Positions 26,543 to 36,320 are shown, numbered from the stretch's first letter. The stretch: 64,000 bases of DNA from Amycolatopsis nalaikhensis (GCF_030264295.1 NZ_CP127173.1:1867501-1931500), one strand, 5' to 3'. Made by a program: numbers and translations. The notes: generated by a model from the letters alone, not told the origin.

Positions 26543-27613
26543 TCAGAGCTGCTCGGTCTCTGCGTAGTCCTGGCCATCGTCGTGGCCGTCCGAAATGCCG
26601 TCGGCGATCCCACCGACACCCTCCGACCAGCCTTCGCCGTCGTAGCTGGCGGCCGCCGCGGTCGGGTCGAACCCGGGCGGGCTGTCCTTCAGCGCGAGGC
26701 CGAGGCCGACGAGCTTGAGCTTGACCTCGTCGATCGACTTGGCGCCGAAGTTGCGGATGTCGAGCAGGTCCGCCTCGCTGCGCGAGACCAGCTCGCCCAC
26801 CGTGTGGATGCCCTCGCGCTTGAGGCAGTTGTACGACCGGACGGTGAGGTCCAGGTCCTCGATCGGCATCGCGTAGGCGGCGATGGTGTCCGCCTCCTGC
26901 GGCGACGGGCCGATCTCGATGCCCTCGGCGTCGACGTTCAGCTCGCGGGCGAGACCGAACAGCTCCACCAGCGTCTTGCCGGCCGACGCGACCGCGTCGC
27001 GCGGCGTGATCGACGGCTTGGTCTCGACGTCCAGGATCAGCTTGTCGAAGTCGGTGCGCTGCTCGACACGGGTCGCCTCGACCTTGTACGTCACCTTCAG
27101 GACCGGCGAGTAGATCGAGTCGACCGGGATCCGGCCGATCTCCGCGCCCGCCTGCTTGTTCTGCAGGGCGGGAACGTAACCGCGGCCGCGCTCGACGACG
27201 AGCTCGATCTCGAGCTTGCCCTTGCCGTTCAGCGACGCGATGTGCAGGTCCTGGTTGTGCACGGTGACGCCGGCCGGCGGCACGATGTCGGCAGCCGTGA
27301 CCTCACCCGGGCCCTGCTTGCGCAGGTACATGGTGACCGGCTCGTCCTCTTCCGAGGACACCACGAGCTCCTTGAGGTTCAGGATGATGTCGGTGACGTC
27401 TTCCTTCACCCCGGGAACGGTGGTGAACTCGTGCAGCACGCCGTCGATGCGGATGCTCGTCACGGCCGCGCCCGGGATGGACGACAGCAGCGTGCGCCGC
27501 AGCGAGTTGCCGAGCGTGTAGCCGAAGCCGGGCTCCAGCGGTTCGATGGTGAACCGGGAGCGGGTCTCGTTGACCGTCTCTTCGCCGAGAGCCGGCCGCT
27601 GGGAAATCAGCAT
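26543..27613 (-). CDS. rpoA: RNA polymerase alpha subunit
   Basis: This 356-residue protein is the alpha subunit of RNA polymerase; it dimerises to nucleate assembly of the enzyme. The N-terminal domain contains the family motif [21 protein letters not shown]. The C-terminal DNA- and activator-binding domain holds [28 protein letters not shown] 27613 (MLISQRPAL) is preferred over an upstream start because GGAAAGGAAA precedes it. The last ~40 residues are an acidic tail typical of actinobacteria. Confidence 0.97.
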   Translation of the reverse strand: MLISQRPALGEETVNETRSRFTIEPLEPGFGYTLGNSLRRTLLSSIPGAAVTSIRIDGVLHEFTTVPGVKEDVTDIILNLKELVVSSEEDEPVTMYLRKQGPGEVTAADIVPPAGVTVHNQDLHIASLNGKGKLEIELVVERGRGYVPALQNKQAGAEIGRIPVDSIYSPVLKVTYKVEATRVEQRTDFDKLILDVETKPSITPRDAVASAGKTLVELFGLARELNVDAEGIEIGPSPQEADTIAAYAMPIEDLDLTVRSYNCLKREGIHTVGELVSRSEADLLDIRNFGAKSIDEVKLKLVGLGLALKDSPPGFDPTAAAASYDGEGWSEGVGGIADGISDGHDDGQDYAETEQL

Positions 27614-27706
27614 TCCTTGTTTTCCTTTCCAGACGACGCCCGCCATATGACGTCGAAGGGATGGCGCGGCGGCGGCGCACTGGGGGCGCCGCCGCCCGTG
27701 ACTCGA

Positions 27707-28312
27707 TTACTTCGAGTAGAGCTCGACGATCAGCTGTTCCTGGACCGGAACGTCGATCTGCGCGCGCTCCGGCAGCTGGTGGACCAGCACGCGGAGGTTG
27801 GACTGGACGACCTGCAGCCACGCCGGGATCGGGCGCTCGCCGAAGGACTCCTTCGCCGCGACGAACGGCAGCATGCCCATGGACTTCGGCCGCACGTCGA
27901 TGATGTCCCACTTGGTGACCTGGAACGACGGGACGTTCACCTTCTGGCCGTTGACCAGGAAGTGGCCGTGGCTCACCAGCTGGCGCGCCTGGCGGCGCGT
28001 GCGGGCGATGCCGGCGCGGTAGATCACGTTGTCCAGGCGGGACTCGAGGATCTGCAGCAGGTTCTCACCGGTCTTGCCCGGACGCCGGACGGCTTCCTTG
28101 TAGTACCGGACGAACTGACGCTCGAGAACGCCGTAGGTGTAGCGAGCCTTCTGCTTCTCCTGCGACTGCAGGAGGTACTCGGACTCCTTGATGCGCCCGC
28201 GGCCGTGCTGGCCCGGCGGGTAGGGGCGACGCTCGAAAGCCTGGTCGCCGCCGATGAGGTCAACCTTGAGGCGACGCGAAATACGCGTCGCGGGGCCGGT
28301 GTAACGAGCCAT
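27707..28312 (-). CDS. rpsD: 30S ribosomal protein S4
   Basis: This 201-residue primary 16S-binding protein also regulates the alpha operon in many bacteria. It shows the S4 domain (RLDNVIYRAGIARTRRQARQLVSHGHFLVNG). The N-terminal Cys zinc ligands of some S4 proteins are absent (ARYTGPATRISRRL...). It lies between rpsK and rpoA in the standard order. Confidence 0.97.
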   Translation of the reverse strand: MARYTGPATRISRRLKVDLIGGDQAFERRPYPPGQHGRGRIKESEYLLQSQEKQKARYTYGVLERQFVRYYKEAVRRPGKTGENLLQILESRLDNVIYRAGIARTRRQARQLVSHGHFLVNGQKVNVPSFQVTKWDIIDVRPKSMGMLPFVAAKESFGERPIPAWLQVVQSNLRVLVHQLPERAQIDVPVQEQLIVELYSK

Positions 28313-28335
28313 TTCTTCTTACTCCTCCCCGTTCC

Positions 28336-28743
28336 TCAGACCCGGCGCCGCTTGGGCGGGCGGCAGCCGTTGTGAGGCTGCGGGGTCACGTCCTGGATGG
28401 TGCCGACCTCGAGGCCGGCCGCCTGCAGCGAGCGGATCGCCGTCTCGCGGCCCGAACCCGGGCCCTTCACGAAGACGTCGACCTTCTTCATGCCGTGCTC
28501 GGCGGCCTTGCGGGCGGCGTTCTCGGCGGCCATCTGCGCGGCGAACGGGGTGGACTTACGGGAGCCCTTGAAGCCCACGTGACCACTCGACGCCCACGCG
28601 ATCACGGCACCGGTCGGGTCCGTGATCGAGACGATGGTGTTGTTGAAGGTGCTCTTGATGTGCGCGTGACCGTGCGCGACATTCTTCTTTTCCTTGCGGC
28701 GGACCTTCTTGGCCCCGGCCGCGGTACGAGACTTCGGTGGCAT
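28336..28743 (-). CDS. rpsK: 30S ribosomal protein S11
   Basis: This 135-residue platform protein of the 30S subunit has the conserved [17 protein letters not shown] and [15 protein letters not shown] motifs and ends in the basic PPKRRRV. Its Shine-Dalgarno (AGGAGA) begins one base after the stop codon of the small extra ORF upstream. It is followed by rpsD. Confidence 0.97.
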   Translation of the reverse strand: MPPKSRTAAGAKKVRRKEKKNVAHGHAHIKSTFNNTIVSITDPTGAVIAWASSGHVGFKGSRKSTPFAAQMAAENAARKAAEHGMKKVDVFVKGPGSGRETAIRSLQAAGLEVGTIQDVTPQPHNGCRPPKRRRV

Positions 28744-28761
28744 GTTCTGAGGGATCTCCTG

Positions 28762-28947
28762 TTAGCGCGCGTTCTCTTGGTGAGCGGCGACCGCTTCGGC
28801 CTGTCCGCGCCGGATGATCGAACCGGCGTCGGTGTACAGGTTGCGGAGCGCCATCGGGCGGGCGTAGAGCGCCTTGGGCGAGACACAAGCCGAGCCGCGG
28901 CGGTGAACGCCACCCATCTGCACGACCTTCTTGCCCTGGACGCTCAC
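28762..28947 (-). CDS. Small unrecognised ORF between rpsM and rpsK
   Basis: This 61-residue ORF has GTG 28947 as start, overlapping the rpsM stop as GTGA. The stop lies 18 bases before rpsK. By my count 52 of 61 third codon positions are G or C, in line with coding sequence here. The protein ([19 protein letters not shown]...) is basic at the start with an Ala/Glu-rich end and no known domain. In most bacteria rpsM is followed almost directly by rpsK. Its Shine-Dalgarno is weak (AAGAAG inside rpsM), so translational coupling would be required. Whether it is translated is uncertain. Confidence 0.5.
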   Translation of the reverse strand: MSVQGKKVVQMGGVHRRGSACVSPKALYARPMALRNLYTDAGSIIRRGQAEAVAAHQENAR

Positions 28948-29324
28948 TTCTTGCCAGCCTTCTTCTTGCCGGCGACCGTCTTCTTCGGACCCTTGCGGGT
29001 GCGGGCGTTGGTCTTGGTCCGCTGTCCGCGGACGGGCAGACCACGACGCCAGCGCAGCCCCTGGTAGGTGCCGATCTCGATCTTGCGACGGATGTCGGCG
29101 TTCACCTCGCGGCGAAGGTCACCCTCGACCTTGAAGTTCTCTTCGATGTACGCACGCAGCTTCGCGAGGTCGTCATCGCTGAGGTCTTTGACGCGGGTGT
29201 CCGCGTTGATCTCGGCAGCCGCGATGAGCTGCTTCGAGCGGGTACGGCCGATGCCGTAGATGTACGTAAGCGCGATCTCCACCCGCTTCTCGCGGGGAAG
29301 GTCTACGCCAGCGAGTCGTGCCAT
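28944..29324 (-). CDS. rpsM: 30S ribosomal protein S13
   Basis: This 126-residue protein sits at the top of the 30S head and contacts the 50S subunit and P-site tRNA. It begins [26 protein letters not shown] and has the helix-hairpin-helix RTRSKQL and basic C-terminal tail [17 protein letters not shown]. It follows rpmJ after a long 203-base gap and overlaps the small ORF downstream by four bases. Confidence 0.97.
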   Translation of the reverse strand: MARLAGVDLPREKRVEIALTYIYGIGRTRSKQLIAAAEINADTRVKDLSDDDLAKLRAYIEENFKVEGDLRREVNADIRRKIEIGTYQGLRWRRGLPVRGQRTKTNARTRKGPKKTVAGKKKAGKK

Positions 29325-29475
29325 TGGCGCTTCTGCTCCTTCATTGAGGTTTCTTCAGGTCTGCTCCCCGTCCGGTTCCGGGACCGACTCGCGTGTCGTG
29401 CCCTCGGCTTGCGCTTCGGGTGTCCCGGCCCCGGCCTGAAGTCCGGGGGTGTACCGGACCACTCGCGTGGCCCGG

Positions 29476-29504
29476 CAGGTACGGGGAGGTTGTGTAGCCG
29501 TCAA
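29476..29504 (-). promoter_or_regulatory. Candidate internal promoter for rpsM operon
   Basis: In the 203-base gap between rpmJ and rpsM the minus strand has TTGACG (29499-29504) and TACCTG (29476-29481) separated by 17 bases. A small CACTC/GAGTG hairpin lies just after rpmJ. The match to a housekeeping promoter is fair only at the -10. Confidence 0.4.
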
Positions 29505-29527
29505 TCACTCTGCCGAGTGCTTGGCGA

Positions 29528-29641
29528 TCAGCCCTGCCGCTGCTTGTGCCGCAGGTTCTCGCAGATCACCATGATCCGGCCGTGGCGGCGGATCACCTTG
29601 CACTTGTCGCAGATCTTCTTGACGCTCGGCTGGACCTTCAC
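29528..29641 (-). CDS. rpmJ: 50S ribosomal protein L36
   Basis: This 37-residue L36 starts at GTG 29641. It has the zinc ribbon ligands Cys11, Cys14, Cys27 and His32 ([15 protein letters not shown] ... [13 protein letters not shown]). It follows infA by about 33 bases. The zinc form is the standard housekeeping paralogue. Confidence 0.95.
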   Translation of the reverse strand: MKVQPSVKKICDKCKVIRRHGRIMVICENLRHKQRQG

Positions 29642-29674
29642 GTCTTCTGCTCTCCTAGTAGCTGCTCTTCGTGA

Positions 29675-29896
29675 TCACTTGTAGCGGTAGACGATGCGAC
29701 CACGAGAGAGGTCGTAGGGCGAGAGCTCCACGACAACCCTGTCCTCCGGCAGGATGCGGATGTAGTGCTGCCGCATCTTGCCGCTGATGTGTGCCAGGAC
29801 CTTGTGACCGTTCTCCAACTCGACGCGGAACATCGCGTTGGGGAGCGGCTCGACTACGCGGCCTTCGACCTCGATGGCCCCGTCTTTCTTCGCCAT
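29675..29896 (-). CDS. infA: Translation initiation factor IF-1
   Basis: This 73-residue protein occupies the ribosomal A site during initiation. ATG 29896 gives [27 protein letters not shown], the canonical OB-fold start. An upstream in-frame start exists but encodes no conserved sequence. It opens the infA-rpmJ-rpsM-rpsK-rpsD-rpoA-rplQ operon, with a candidate promoter about 165 bases upstream. Confidence 0.97.
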   Translation of the reverse strand: MAKKDGAIEVEGRVVEPLPNAMFRVELENGHKVLAHISGKMRQHYIRILPEDRVVVELSPYDLSRGRIVYRYK

Positions 29897-30057
29897 GTCC
29901 TCCGCATTTCCGTTGTCTTCAGCGTCTGTCGCCACACCATGATCAATCCGAGCACTAGTGCTGGGTCGGGTGTTGCGTGGCACACTGGTGCCCGGCTCCC
30001 AAGATCGTGAATTCACGAGCGCGCAGGATCCGGGCGCGATAAGTGCGCCGACTTGAC

Positions 30058-30087
30058 AGTGTACGCAACCCGTGTCGCGACCCCCAA
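30058..30087 (-). promoter_or_regulatory. Candidate infA promoter
   Basis: Minus strand TTGGGG (30082-30087) and TACACT (30058-30063) are separated by 18 bases, with the -10 fitting TAnnnT. The 327-base gap between infA and map (29897-30223) also holds the map terminator hairpins; I see no gene in it. Confidence 0.5.
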
Positions 30088-30171
30088 ACCGGGGGTGACC
30101 ATGCTAAAGGGACGTGCAGGTGGACGTGATGGCGATCACTACTTGTGGGTGAACGCGCAGGTCAGTGACAT

Positions 30172-30218
30172 CCGGGGCTTCGCCCCGGGCCGGGGGCTCC
30201 GCCACCCGGACCCCCCGG
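30172..30218 (-). terminator. Double hairpin after map
   Basis: Two adjacent hairpins: CCGGGGC-TTC-GCCCCGG (30172-30188), and a larger GC-rich one (30190-30218) whose outer arms are CCGGGGG and CCCCCGG. They lie just beyond the map stop and probably terminate secY-adk-map. I believe such paired GC-rich hairpins recur in related genomes. Confidence 0.6.
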
Positions 30219-30223
30219 AGGAC

Positions 30224-31048
30224 TCAGGCGTCTTCGGCGGCAGTCAGCACCCAGGGACCGTCTTCGGTGATGGCGACGGTGTGCTCCCAGTGGGCCGCGC
30301 GGGAGCCGTCGGCCGTGACGACCGTCCAGCCGTCGTCCAGCTCGCGGGTCTCCCCGCCGCCGCCGGTCAGCATCGGCTCGATCGCCAGGGCCATGCCCGG
30401 CTTCAGCCGCGGGCCCTTGCCCGGCTTGCCGACGTTCGGCAGGAACGGGTCCATGTGCATCTGGCGGCCGATGCCGTGGCCGCCGTACTCGACGATCATC
30501 CCGTACTCGACGCCGTCGTCGCGGCCCGCGCGCTCGGCCGCCGACTGCACGGCGTAGGAGATGTCGGTGAGCCGGCCGCCGGCGCTGACCGCCTCGATGC
30601 CGGCCCACATCGCCGCCTCGGTCGCCGCGGACAGCGCCAGGTCGGTGTCGGAGACCGTGCCGATGGCCAGCGTGACGGCGGAGTCGCCGTGCCAGCCCTC
30701 GAGGATCGCGCCGCAGTCGACGGAGATGATGTCGCCGTCGGCCAGCACCTGCGTCTTCGCCGGGATGCCGTGGACGATCTGCTCGTTCACCGACGCGCAG
30801 ATCGACGCCGGGAAGCCGTGGTAGCCCTTGAACGACGGCACCGCGCCGGCGTCCCGGATCGTCTGCTCGGCCAGCTCGTCGAGCTCGGCCGTGCTGACAC
30901 CGGGCTTCGCCGCGGCGCGGACCGCCGCGAGCGTGCGGGCCACGACGAGACCCGCCGCCCGCATCGCCTCCAGCTCGCCGGGGGTCTTGACCTCGATCAT
31001 GCGCCCGCGGCGGAGCACTTGCAGAACACGCAACCCTCCGAGATTCAC
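30224..31048 (-). CDS. map: Methionine aminopeptidase type I
   Basis: This 274-residue metalloprotease removes the initiator Met from nascent proteins. It has the substrate-binding [21 protein letters not shown], the metal ligands in [17 protein letters not shown] and later [16 protein letters not shown], and [13 protein letters not shown] 31048 overlaps the adk stop (GTGA) and yields a 24-residue lead; ATG 31000 ([13 protein letters not shown]) is an alternative without good Shine-Dalgarno. It is the last gene of secY-adk-map. Confidence 0.95.
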   Translation of the reverse strand: MNLGGLRVLQVLRRGRMIEVKTPGELEAMRAAGLVVARTLAAVRAAAKPGVSTAELDELAEQTIRDAGAVPSFKGYHGFPASICASVNEQIVHGIPAKTQVLADGDIISVDCGAILEGWHGDSAVTLAIGTVSDTDLALSAATEAAMWAGIEAVSAGGRLTDISYAVQSAAERAGRDDGVEYGMIVEYGGHGIGRQMHMDPFLPNVGKPGKGPRLKPGMALAIEPMLTGGGGETRELDDGWTVVTADGSRAAHWEHTVAITEDGPWVLTAAEDA

Positions 31049-31599
31049 GTGCGGTCGCGCAGCGCTTTCAGCACGCGGCCGGAGATCTCGTCCACGCTGC
31101 CGACGCCGTCGACCGTCACCAGGATGTCGGCGTAGTACTCGAGCAGCGGCGCGGTGTCCGAGACGTAGATCTGCTGGCGGCGGCGGATGACCTCTTCGGT
31201 GTCGTCCGCGCGGCCGCGCGACATGAGCCGCCCGACGACGACGTCCTCCGGCACCTGCAGCTGGATCACGGCGTCGAGCGCGACGTCCGCGTCACCCAGG
31301 ATCTCGCCGAGGACCTCGGCCTGCTTGGTGTTGCGGGGGAAGCCGTCGAGCAGGAACCCGGCCTTCGCGTCCGGCTCGGCGAGCCGCTCGCGGACCATCT
31401 CGTTCGTCACCGAGTCGGGCACGAGCTCGCCCGAGTCCAGGTAGCGCTTGGCCTCCTGGCCGAGCGGGGTCTCCTGGCCGACGTGCGCGCGGAACAGGTC
31501 ACCCGTGGAGATGTGCGGGATGCGCAGCTGCTCGGACAGCGCCACCGCCTGCGTACCTTTGCCCGCGCCGGGCGGACCCACGAGAACCAACCGCGTCAC
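31045..31599 (-). CDS. adk: Adenylate kinase
   Basis: This 184-residue enzyme interconverts ATP plus AMP with two ADP. The P-loop is [10 protein letters not shown]. The AMP-binding motif DGFPRN and [10 protein letters not shown] follow. It is of the short type without the extended Cys-containing lid. It overlaps secY and map by four bases each, showing tight coupling. Confidence 0.97.
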   Translation of the reverse strand: MTRLVLVGPPGAGKGTQAVALSEQLRIPHISTGDLFRAHVGQETPLGQEAKRYLDSGELVPDSVTNEMVRERLAEPDAKAGFLLDGFPRNTKQAEVLGEILGDADVALDAVIQLQVPEDVVVGRLMSRGRADDTEEVIRRRQQIYVSDTAPLLEYYADILVTVDGVGSVDEISGRVLKALRDRT

Positions 31600-32903
31600 T
31601 TCAAGAACCCTTCGTAGTTGCGCTGCATCAGCTGGCTTTCGATCTGCTTCACGGTGTCGAGGCCGACACCGACCATGATCAGCACAGCCGTGCCACCGAA
31701 CGGGAAGTTCTGGTTGTTCCCGCTACCGGTCACCGACAGGAAGAAGTTCGGGAGGATCGCGATGATGCCCAGGTACAGCGAGCCGGGCAGGGTGATCCGG
31801 CCGAGCACGAAGCTCAGGTACTCCGCGGTCGGGCGGCCCGGGCGGATGCCCGGGATGAACCCGCCGAACTTCTTCATCTCTTCCGCACGCTCGTCCACGT
31901 TGAACGTGATCGTGATGTAGAAGTACGTGAAGAAGATGATCAGGCCGAAGTACAGCAGGATGTGTACCCAGTTGCCCTGGTTGACGATGTAGTTCTTGAT
32001 GAACACCTGCCAGCCGGAGTTGCTGTTCTGGTCGCCGACGAGGCGGCTGATCAGGTCCGGCAGGTACAGCAGGGACGACGCGAAGATGACCGGGATGACG
32101 CCGGCCTGGTTCACCTTGATCGGCAGGTAGGTCGACGTGCCGCCGTACATCCGGCGGCCGATCATGCGCTTGGCGTACTGCACCGGGATCCGGCGCTGCC
32201 CCTGCTCGACGAAGATGACGCTCGCGATGATCACGAGCCCGAAGATGCAGATCATCGTCAGCGCGATGCCGCCGCCGTTGGACAGGATGTTCCCGCCCTC
32301 GACCGGGATGCGCGCGGCGATGTTCAGGAAGATCAGGACGGACATGCCGTTGCCGACACCGCGCTCGGTGATCAGCTCGCCCAGCCACATCATGACGGCG
32401 GTGCCCGCGGTCATGGTGATGACGATCAGGGCCAGCGAGTAGACGCTGTTGTCCGGGATGATCGACTGGTCGCAGTCGGGGAAGAGCTGCTTGCGGTCCG
32501 CGAGCGCGACCACGCCGGTGGCCTGCAGGATCGCCAGCGCGATCGTCAGGTACCGGGTGTACTGGGTCAGCTTGCCCTGGCCGGACTGCCCTTCCTTCTT
32601 CAGCTCCTCGAACCGCGGGATGACCACGGTCAGCAGCTGGATGATGATGCTCGCCGTGATGTACGGCATGATGCCGGTCGAGAAGAGCGACAGCTGCAGC
32701 AGCGCACCGCCGCTGAACAGGTTCAGCAGCTGGTAGACGCCTTCCTGCTGCGCCTGGGAGCTGCATGCCTGGACGGCACCGTACGAGATCCCGGGCGCCG
32801 GAATGGTCGCACCGATCCGGTAGACCGCGACGATGGCTAGCGTGAACAGGATCTTCTTGCGTAGATCCGGCGTCGCGAGAGCCGAGCGGAAGGCGCTGAG
32901 CAC
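31596..32903 (-). CDS. secY: Protein translocase subunit SecY
   Basis: This 435-residue membrane protein forms the Sec channel. It has ten hydrophobic segments and conserved motifs ([42 protein letters not shown]). It is first in the secY-adk-map operon. In most bacteria it directly follows rplO, but here about 2.1 kb with two genes intervenes, so it probably has its own promoter. Confidence 0.97.
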   Translation of the reverse strand: MLSAFRSALATPDLRKKILFTLAIVAVYRIGATIPAPGISYGAVQACSSQAQQEGVYQLLNLFSGGALLQLSLFSTGIMPYITASIIIQLLTVVIPRFEELKKEGQSGQGKLTQYTRYLTIALAILQATGVVALADRKQLFPDCDQSIIPDNSVYSLALIVITMTAGTAVMMWLGELITERGVGNGMSVLIFLNIAARIPVEGGNILSNGGGIALTMICIFGLVIIASVIFVEQGQRRIPVQYAKRMIGRRMYGGTSTYLPIKVNQAGVIPVIFASSLLYLPDLISRLVGDQNSNSGWQVFIKNYIVNQGNWVHILLYFGLIIFFTYFYITITFNVDERAEEMKKFGGFIPGIRPGRPTAEYLSFVLGRITLPGSLYLGIIAILPNFFLSVTGSGNNQNFPFGGTAVLIMVGVGLDTVKQIESQLMQRNYEGFLK

Positions 32904-33006
32904 GCGGGGGACCTCCTCGGCGTCGTCGGCTGTCCGTAACCGACGATCGGCTTGGCCGGCACGGGGGCCGGCGGGAACACAGCACTACTGGCAGGCAAGC
33001 CAGGAA

Positions 33007-33034
33007 CGCTTCGGGGCACACTCGTCCCGAAGCG
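33007..33034 (-). terminator. Hairpin between the LysE gene and secY
   Basis: CGCTTCGGG (33007-33015) pairs with CCCGAAGCG (33026-33034) with a ten-base loop. It lies beyond the LysE-type gene and before secY. It may terminate the former or sit in the secY leader. Confidence 0.4.
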
Positions 33035-33042
33035 TGTCGCCG

Positions 33043-33072
33043 ACTCTAACAGCTTCACGGGGCGTGTCCGCA
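33043..33072 (-). promoter_or_regulatory. Candidate secY promoter
   Basis: Minus strand TGCGGA (33067-33072) and TAGAGT (33043-33048) with 18-base spacing, about 140 bases upstream of secY. The -35 match is weak. Note the hairpin at 33007-33034 lies just downstream. Confidence 0.35.
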
Positions 33073-33177
33073 GTCCGTGTGCGTTTTCCGTACCAAGGTT
33101 GCTCCGGCGGGTTGATCCACTTCGCCGTGTCGGCCGTAATCCTTGACACATCCGCCCGCCGTCGGGGCGGATCCGGA

Positions 33178-33801
33178 TCACGCGTTCGACGTCGCGAGCA
33201 CCCCGGCGAGGCCGACGAGGACGACCCCGGTCCCGCGGTCGACGTTGCGCCGCGCCCGCCGGGTGAGCTTGATCGTCTTCACGGCGGCACCGACGCCGAC
33301 GTAGACGGAGCCGGCCAGGAACTCGGCCAGCAGGTACACCCCGCCGAGCAGCGCGATCTGCGCCGGGAAGGGCCCGTGACCTGCGTCGATGAACTGCGGG
33401 ACGAAGGCGGTGAAGATGAGGATGGCCTTCGGGTTGGTGATCGCGACGCCGAACTCCTTGCGCGACACCCGCCAGGCGGACGCCGGTTCGGTGTCCGGCT
33501 CCGGGACGTCCGCTTCGCCCCGGAACGTCGACCACAGCAGGCGAAGGCCGAGGTAGAGCAGGTAGGCGGCACCGGCCCACTTGATGATCGTGAGCGCGGT
33601 CTCGGAGGCGGCGAGCAGCTGCCCCAGGCCGCCCGCGACGGCGGTGATCAACAGGGTGAACGCGGCCAGCCGGCCGGCCAGCCCGGCGAGGCCGCGGCGA
33701 ACACCGTGCGTCATGCCGTGGTGGAGGCCGAGCAGGTTGTTCGCGCCGGGCGTAAGGGCGATGAGGACGGAAGCCCCGAAGAAGACCAGCAGCCACGACA
33801 T
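33178..33801 (-). CDS. LysE/RhtB-family amino acid exporter
   Basis: This 207-residue membrane protein has about six hydrophobic segments and the family start WLLVFFGASVLIALTPGANNLL. LysE/RhtB proteins export amino acids or similar small molecules; the substrate here is unknown. Conserved NPKAILIFTAFVPQFI in the middle supports the family. It starts four bases after the stop of the upstream Pro-rich protein, so the two form an operon. Its insertion between rplO and secY is unusual. Confidence 0.9.
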   Translation of the reverse strand: MSWLLVFFGASVLIALTPGANNLLGLHHGMTHGVRRGLAGLAGRLAAFTLLITAVAGGLGQLLAASETALTIIKWAGAAYLLYLGLRLLWSTFRGEADVPEPDTEPASAWRVSRKEFGVAITNPKAILIFTAFVPQFIDAGHGPFPAQIALLGGVYLLAEFLAGSVYVGVGAAVKTIKLTRRARRNVDRGTGVVLVGLAGVLATSNA

Positions 33802-33805
33802 GGCT

Positions 33806-34939
33806 CTACGGTAGCGGCGGCTCGTCGGGTGGCAGAACGGTTATCGCGACCCCGGACGGCGGCGTCGGGGTGTCGCTGTAGGCGAGCGCGGGATCGGCCC
33901 AGCCACGGTTCTTGACCAGCAGGGCGGCGACGACCGCCGCGGCGGCGGCCAGCACGGTGGCCCCGATCAGCAGCCACATCCCGGCGGCGGTGCTGACTTC
34001 GAACTCGGCGGCGTCGGCGATGGCGGACCACCCGAGCCCGCTCATCCCGACGGTGAAGACGACCCCGGCGGTGAAGAACGCCCCCGCGGCGAGCAGCCAC
34101 CGCCCGAGGGGCCGATCCGGCCGCGAGAAGGCGAGAACGGCCGCGACGACGAGGAGTACGACGGCGGCGATCAGCGGGATGCCGACCGGCGGGCCGCCCT
34201 GGTCGATGGCTTCCTGGCCGGGGAAGTCGGTCCGGGTGCCCCAGGCGGTCTCGGTGACGGTCAGCGGTGCCTGGAAGAACCGCTGCCCGCGGCCCATGCG
34301 CTGCTCGACCCGGAAGAGCGGGAGGAAGACGCCGAGCGCGGCCATCAGCGCGGCCGCGGCGGCGAGGAGGGGTGGGACCAGGCGGAGGAGGCCGCTCGGG
34401 GCGGGTTCGCCTGGGGTGACGGGTGGTTCGGGGTTGGCGGCGACCGGCTGCGGCACCGCTACGACGCCTGGGATCTCGGCGACCGGGAACGGCAGCTGCT
34501 GGGGTGGCTCGGCGCCTTGCGGTGGCGGTGGGAAGGCCGATGGTGCGGCTTGGGTCGCTCCCGCGGCGAAAGTCGGCGGCGTCGGCTGGGCCGCCTCGGC
34601 GGGGAAGGCCAGCGGCTCGGGCCGAGGCGCCTCCACCGGGAAGTCCAGCGGCGCGGGCGGGGCTACCTCGGCTGGGTACGTCGGCCCGGGTAGGGCGGCC
34701 TCGACCGGGTAACTCAGCGGCTCTCCCCCGCCCGGTCGCGCGACCTCGGCGGGAAACTCCAGCGACGCAGGCCGGGGCGCTTCCACCGGGAAATCCGGCG
34801 GCGCTCCCCCGCCCGGCTCGACACCCGAGAGCCTCGGCGCCTCGACCGGAAAGCTCAGCGGCGATTCCGCGGCCGAAGGGTCAGGCGGGTCCTGCGAAGG
34901 TCTGTCCACCTGGCGATCCTCCGTCCGGATCCCGGCCAC
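33806..34939 (-). CDS. Membrane protein with repeated F-P-V-E-A-P motifs
   Basis: This 377-residue protein has two halves. Residues 1 to about 180 carry repeats of the F/Y-P-V/A-E-A/V type (FPVEAPR, FPAEVARP, YPVEAALP, YPAEVAPP, FPAEAAQP), probably disordered and cytoplasmic. The second half has four hydrophobic segments with a soluble loop (about 215-255) after the first. I recognise no family for it. It is upstream of the LysE-type gene by four bases. Its role may be in envelope structure, but nothing shows that. Confidence 0.65.
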   Translation of the reverse strand: MAGIRTEDRQVDRPSQDPPDPSAAESPLSFPVEAPRLSGVEPGGGAPPDFPVEAPRPASLEFPAEVARPGGGEPLSYPVEAALPGPTYPAEVAPPAPLDFPVEAPRPEPLAFPAEAAQPTPPTFAAGATQAAPSAFPPPPQGAEPPQQLPFPVAEIPGVVAVPQPVAANPEPPVTPGEPAPSGLLRLVPPLLAAAAALMAALGVFLPLFRVEQRMGRGQRFFQAPLTVTETAWGTRTDFPGQEAIDQGGPPVGIPLIAAVVLLVVAAVLAFSRPDRPLGRWLLAAGAFFTAGVVFTVGMSGLGWSAIADAAEFEVSTAAGMWLLIGATVLAAAAAVVAALLVKNRGWADPALAYSDTPTPPSGVAITVLPPDEPPLP

Positions 34940-34966
34940 GGCAAGGAGTATCGGCCCGGGGAACGC

Positions 34967-35000
34967 CGAAGGCCCGCCTGGCGAACCAGACGGGCCTTCG
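34967..35000 (-). terminator. Terminator of the spc operon after rplO
   Basis: A 15-bp stem (34967-34981 with 34986-35000), one wobble, closed by a UUCG tetraloop on the minus strand. It lies 12 bases beyond the rplO stop and explains why the downstream genes form a separate unit. Confidence 0.8.
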
Positions 35001-35011
35001 ATCGAACCAAC

Positions 35012-35458
35012 TCAGTTGGTGGTGGCGGTGCCACCGGCCGCTTCGAGCTTCTCCTTGGCGGAGCCGGAGAACGCGTCGGCGGTGACGTCCAGCTTGACGC
35101 CGTTCACGTCGCCGTTGCCGAGGACCTTCACCAGCTTGCCCTTGCGGACCAGACCGCTCTTGACGAGCTCCTCGGCACCGATGGTGCCGCCGTCCGGGAA
35201 GACGCGGGCGATGTCGCCCACGTTCACCGGCTGGTACTCGGTGCGGAAGCGGTTCTTGAAGCCACGCAGCTTCGGCAGCCGCATGTGGATGGGCATCTGC
35301 CCACCCTCGAACCCGGCGGGCACGTTCTTCCGGGCCTTGGTGCCCTTCGTACCGCGACCGGCCGTCTTGCCCTTCGAACCCTCACCACGGCCCACGCGGA
35401 TCTTGTCGCGCTTGGCGCCCGGAGCCGGACGCAGGTGGTGGATCTTGATGGCCGTCAT
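35012..35458 (-). CDS. rplO: 50S ribosomal protein L15
   Basis: This 148-residue L15 has the signature [35 protein letters not shown] and the downstream [21 protein letters not shown]. It overlaps rpmD by four bases. It is the last ribosomal gene before the terminator; secY is displaced downstream. Confidence 0.97.
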   Translation of the reverse strand: MTAIKIHHLRPAPGAKRDKIRVGRGEGSKGKTAGRGTKGTKARKNVPAGFEGGQMPIHMRLPKLRGFKNRFRTEYQPVNVGDIARVFPDGGTIGAEELVKSGLVRKGKLVKVLGNGDVNGVKLDVTADAFSGSAKEKLEAAGGTATTN

Positions 35459-35640
35459 GCCTGGACCTCCTCGACCTCCACCAGGTGGCGGACGGTGTGG
35501 ATCAGGCCGCGCACCTGGGGGGTGTCTTCACGCACGACGCTCTGGCGGATCTTGCGCAGCCCGAGGGTGCGCAGCGACTCGCGGTGAGCGTGCTTCGTGC
35601 CGATCTTGCTCTTGACCTGGGTGACCTTGAGCTGAGCCAT
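35455..35640 (-). CDS. rpmD: 50S ribosomal protein L30
   Basis: This 61-residue L30 has [27 protein letters not shown] and ends with the typical [17 protein letters not shown]. It lies one base from rpsE and overlaps rplO by four bases. Confidence 0.97.
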   Translation of the reverse strand: MAQLKVTQVKSKIGTKHAHRESLRTLGLRKIRQSVVREDTPQVRGLIHTVRHLVEVEEVQA

Positions 35641-35641
35641 G

Positions 35642-36286
35642 TCAGACCCCCTGGCCCGCGCGCTGGCGCAGCATCCGGGCCGGCGCGACGTCCTCGAGCG
35701 GGAGACCGCGGCGGGCCGCGACCTCTTCGGGACGCTGCAGGCCCTTCAGGGCCGCCACGGTCGCGTGCACGATGTTGATCGCGTTGTCGGAGCCGAGCGA
35801 CTTCGACAGCACGTCGTGGACACCCGCGCACTCCAGCACCGCGCGCACCGGGCCACCGGCGATGACGCCGGTACCGGCGGACGCCGGACGGAGCAGCACG
35901 ACACCGGCGGCCTCCTCACCCTGGATCGGGTGCGGGATGGTGCCGCCGACGCGGGGAACGCGGAAGAAGTTCTTCTTCGCTTCCTCGACGCCCTTGGCGA
36001 TGGCCGCGGGAACTTCCTTGGCCTTGCCGTAGCCGACGCCGACCTGACCGTCGCCGTCGCCGACGACCACCAGGGCGGTGAAGCTGAAGCGACGACCACC
36101 CTTGACGACCTTGGCGACGCGGTTGATCGTCACGACCTTCTCGAGGTGCGGGGTCTTGTCCTGGGCCGCCCCGCCACGGCCGCTGTCGCGCCGGTCGCGG
36201 CGGTCGCGACGGTCACCGCGGTCGTTGCCGCCCTGCCCGCCGGGTCCACCCTGGCCGCCGCCGAATTGCCGTGTACGTCCCGGCAT
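35642..36286 (-). CDS. rpsE: 30S ribosomal protein S5
   Basis: This 214-residue S5 has the double-stranded RNA-binding part ([49 protein letters not shown]) and its C-terminal domain. The first ~45 residues are a Gly/Arg/Asp-rich extension with [10 protein letters not shown] repeats, common in actinobacteria. It belongs to the spc operon. Confidence 0.97.
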   Translation of the reverse strand: MPGRTRQFGGGQGGPGGQGGNDRGDRRDRRDRRDSGRGGAAQDKTPHLEKVVTINRVAKVVKGGRRFSFTALVVVGDGDGQVGVGYGKAKEVPAAIAKGVEEAKKNFFRVPRVGGTIPHPIQGEEAAGVVLLRPASAGTGVIAGGPVRAVLECAGVHDVLSKSLGSDNAINIVHATVAALKGLQRPEEVAARRGLPLEDVAPARMLRQRAGQGV

Positions 36287-36320
36287 CAGGCTTTCCTTCC
36301 GTTAACAAGCTTCTGCATCG

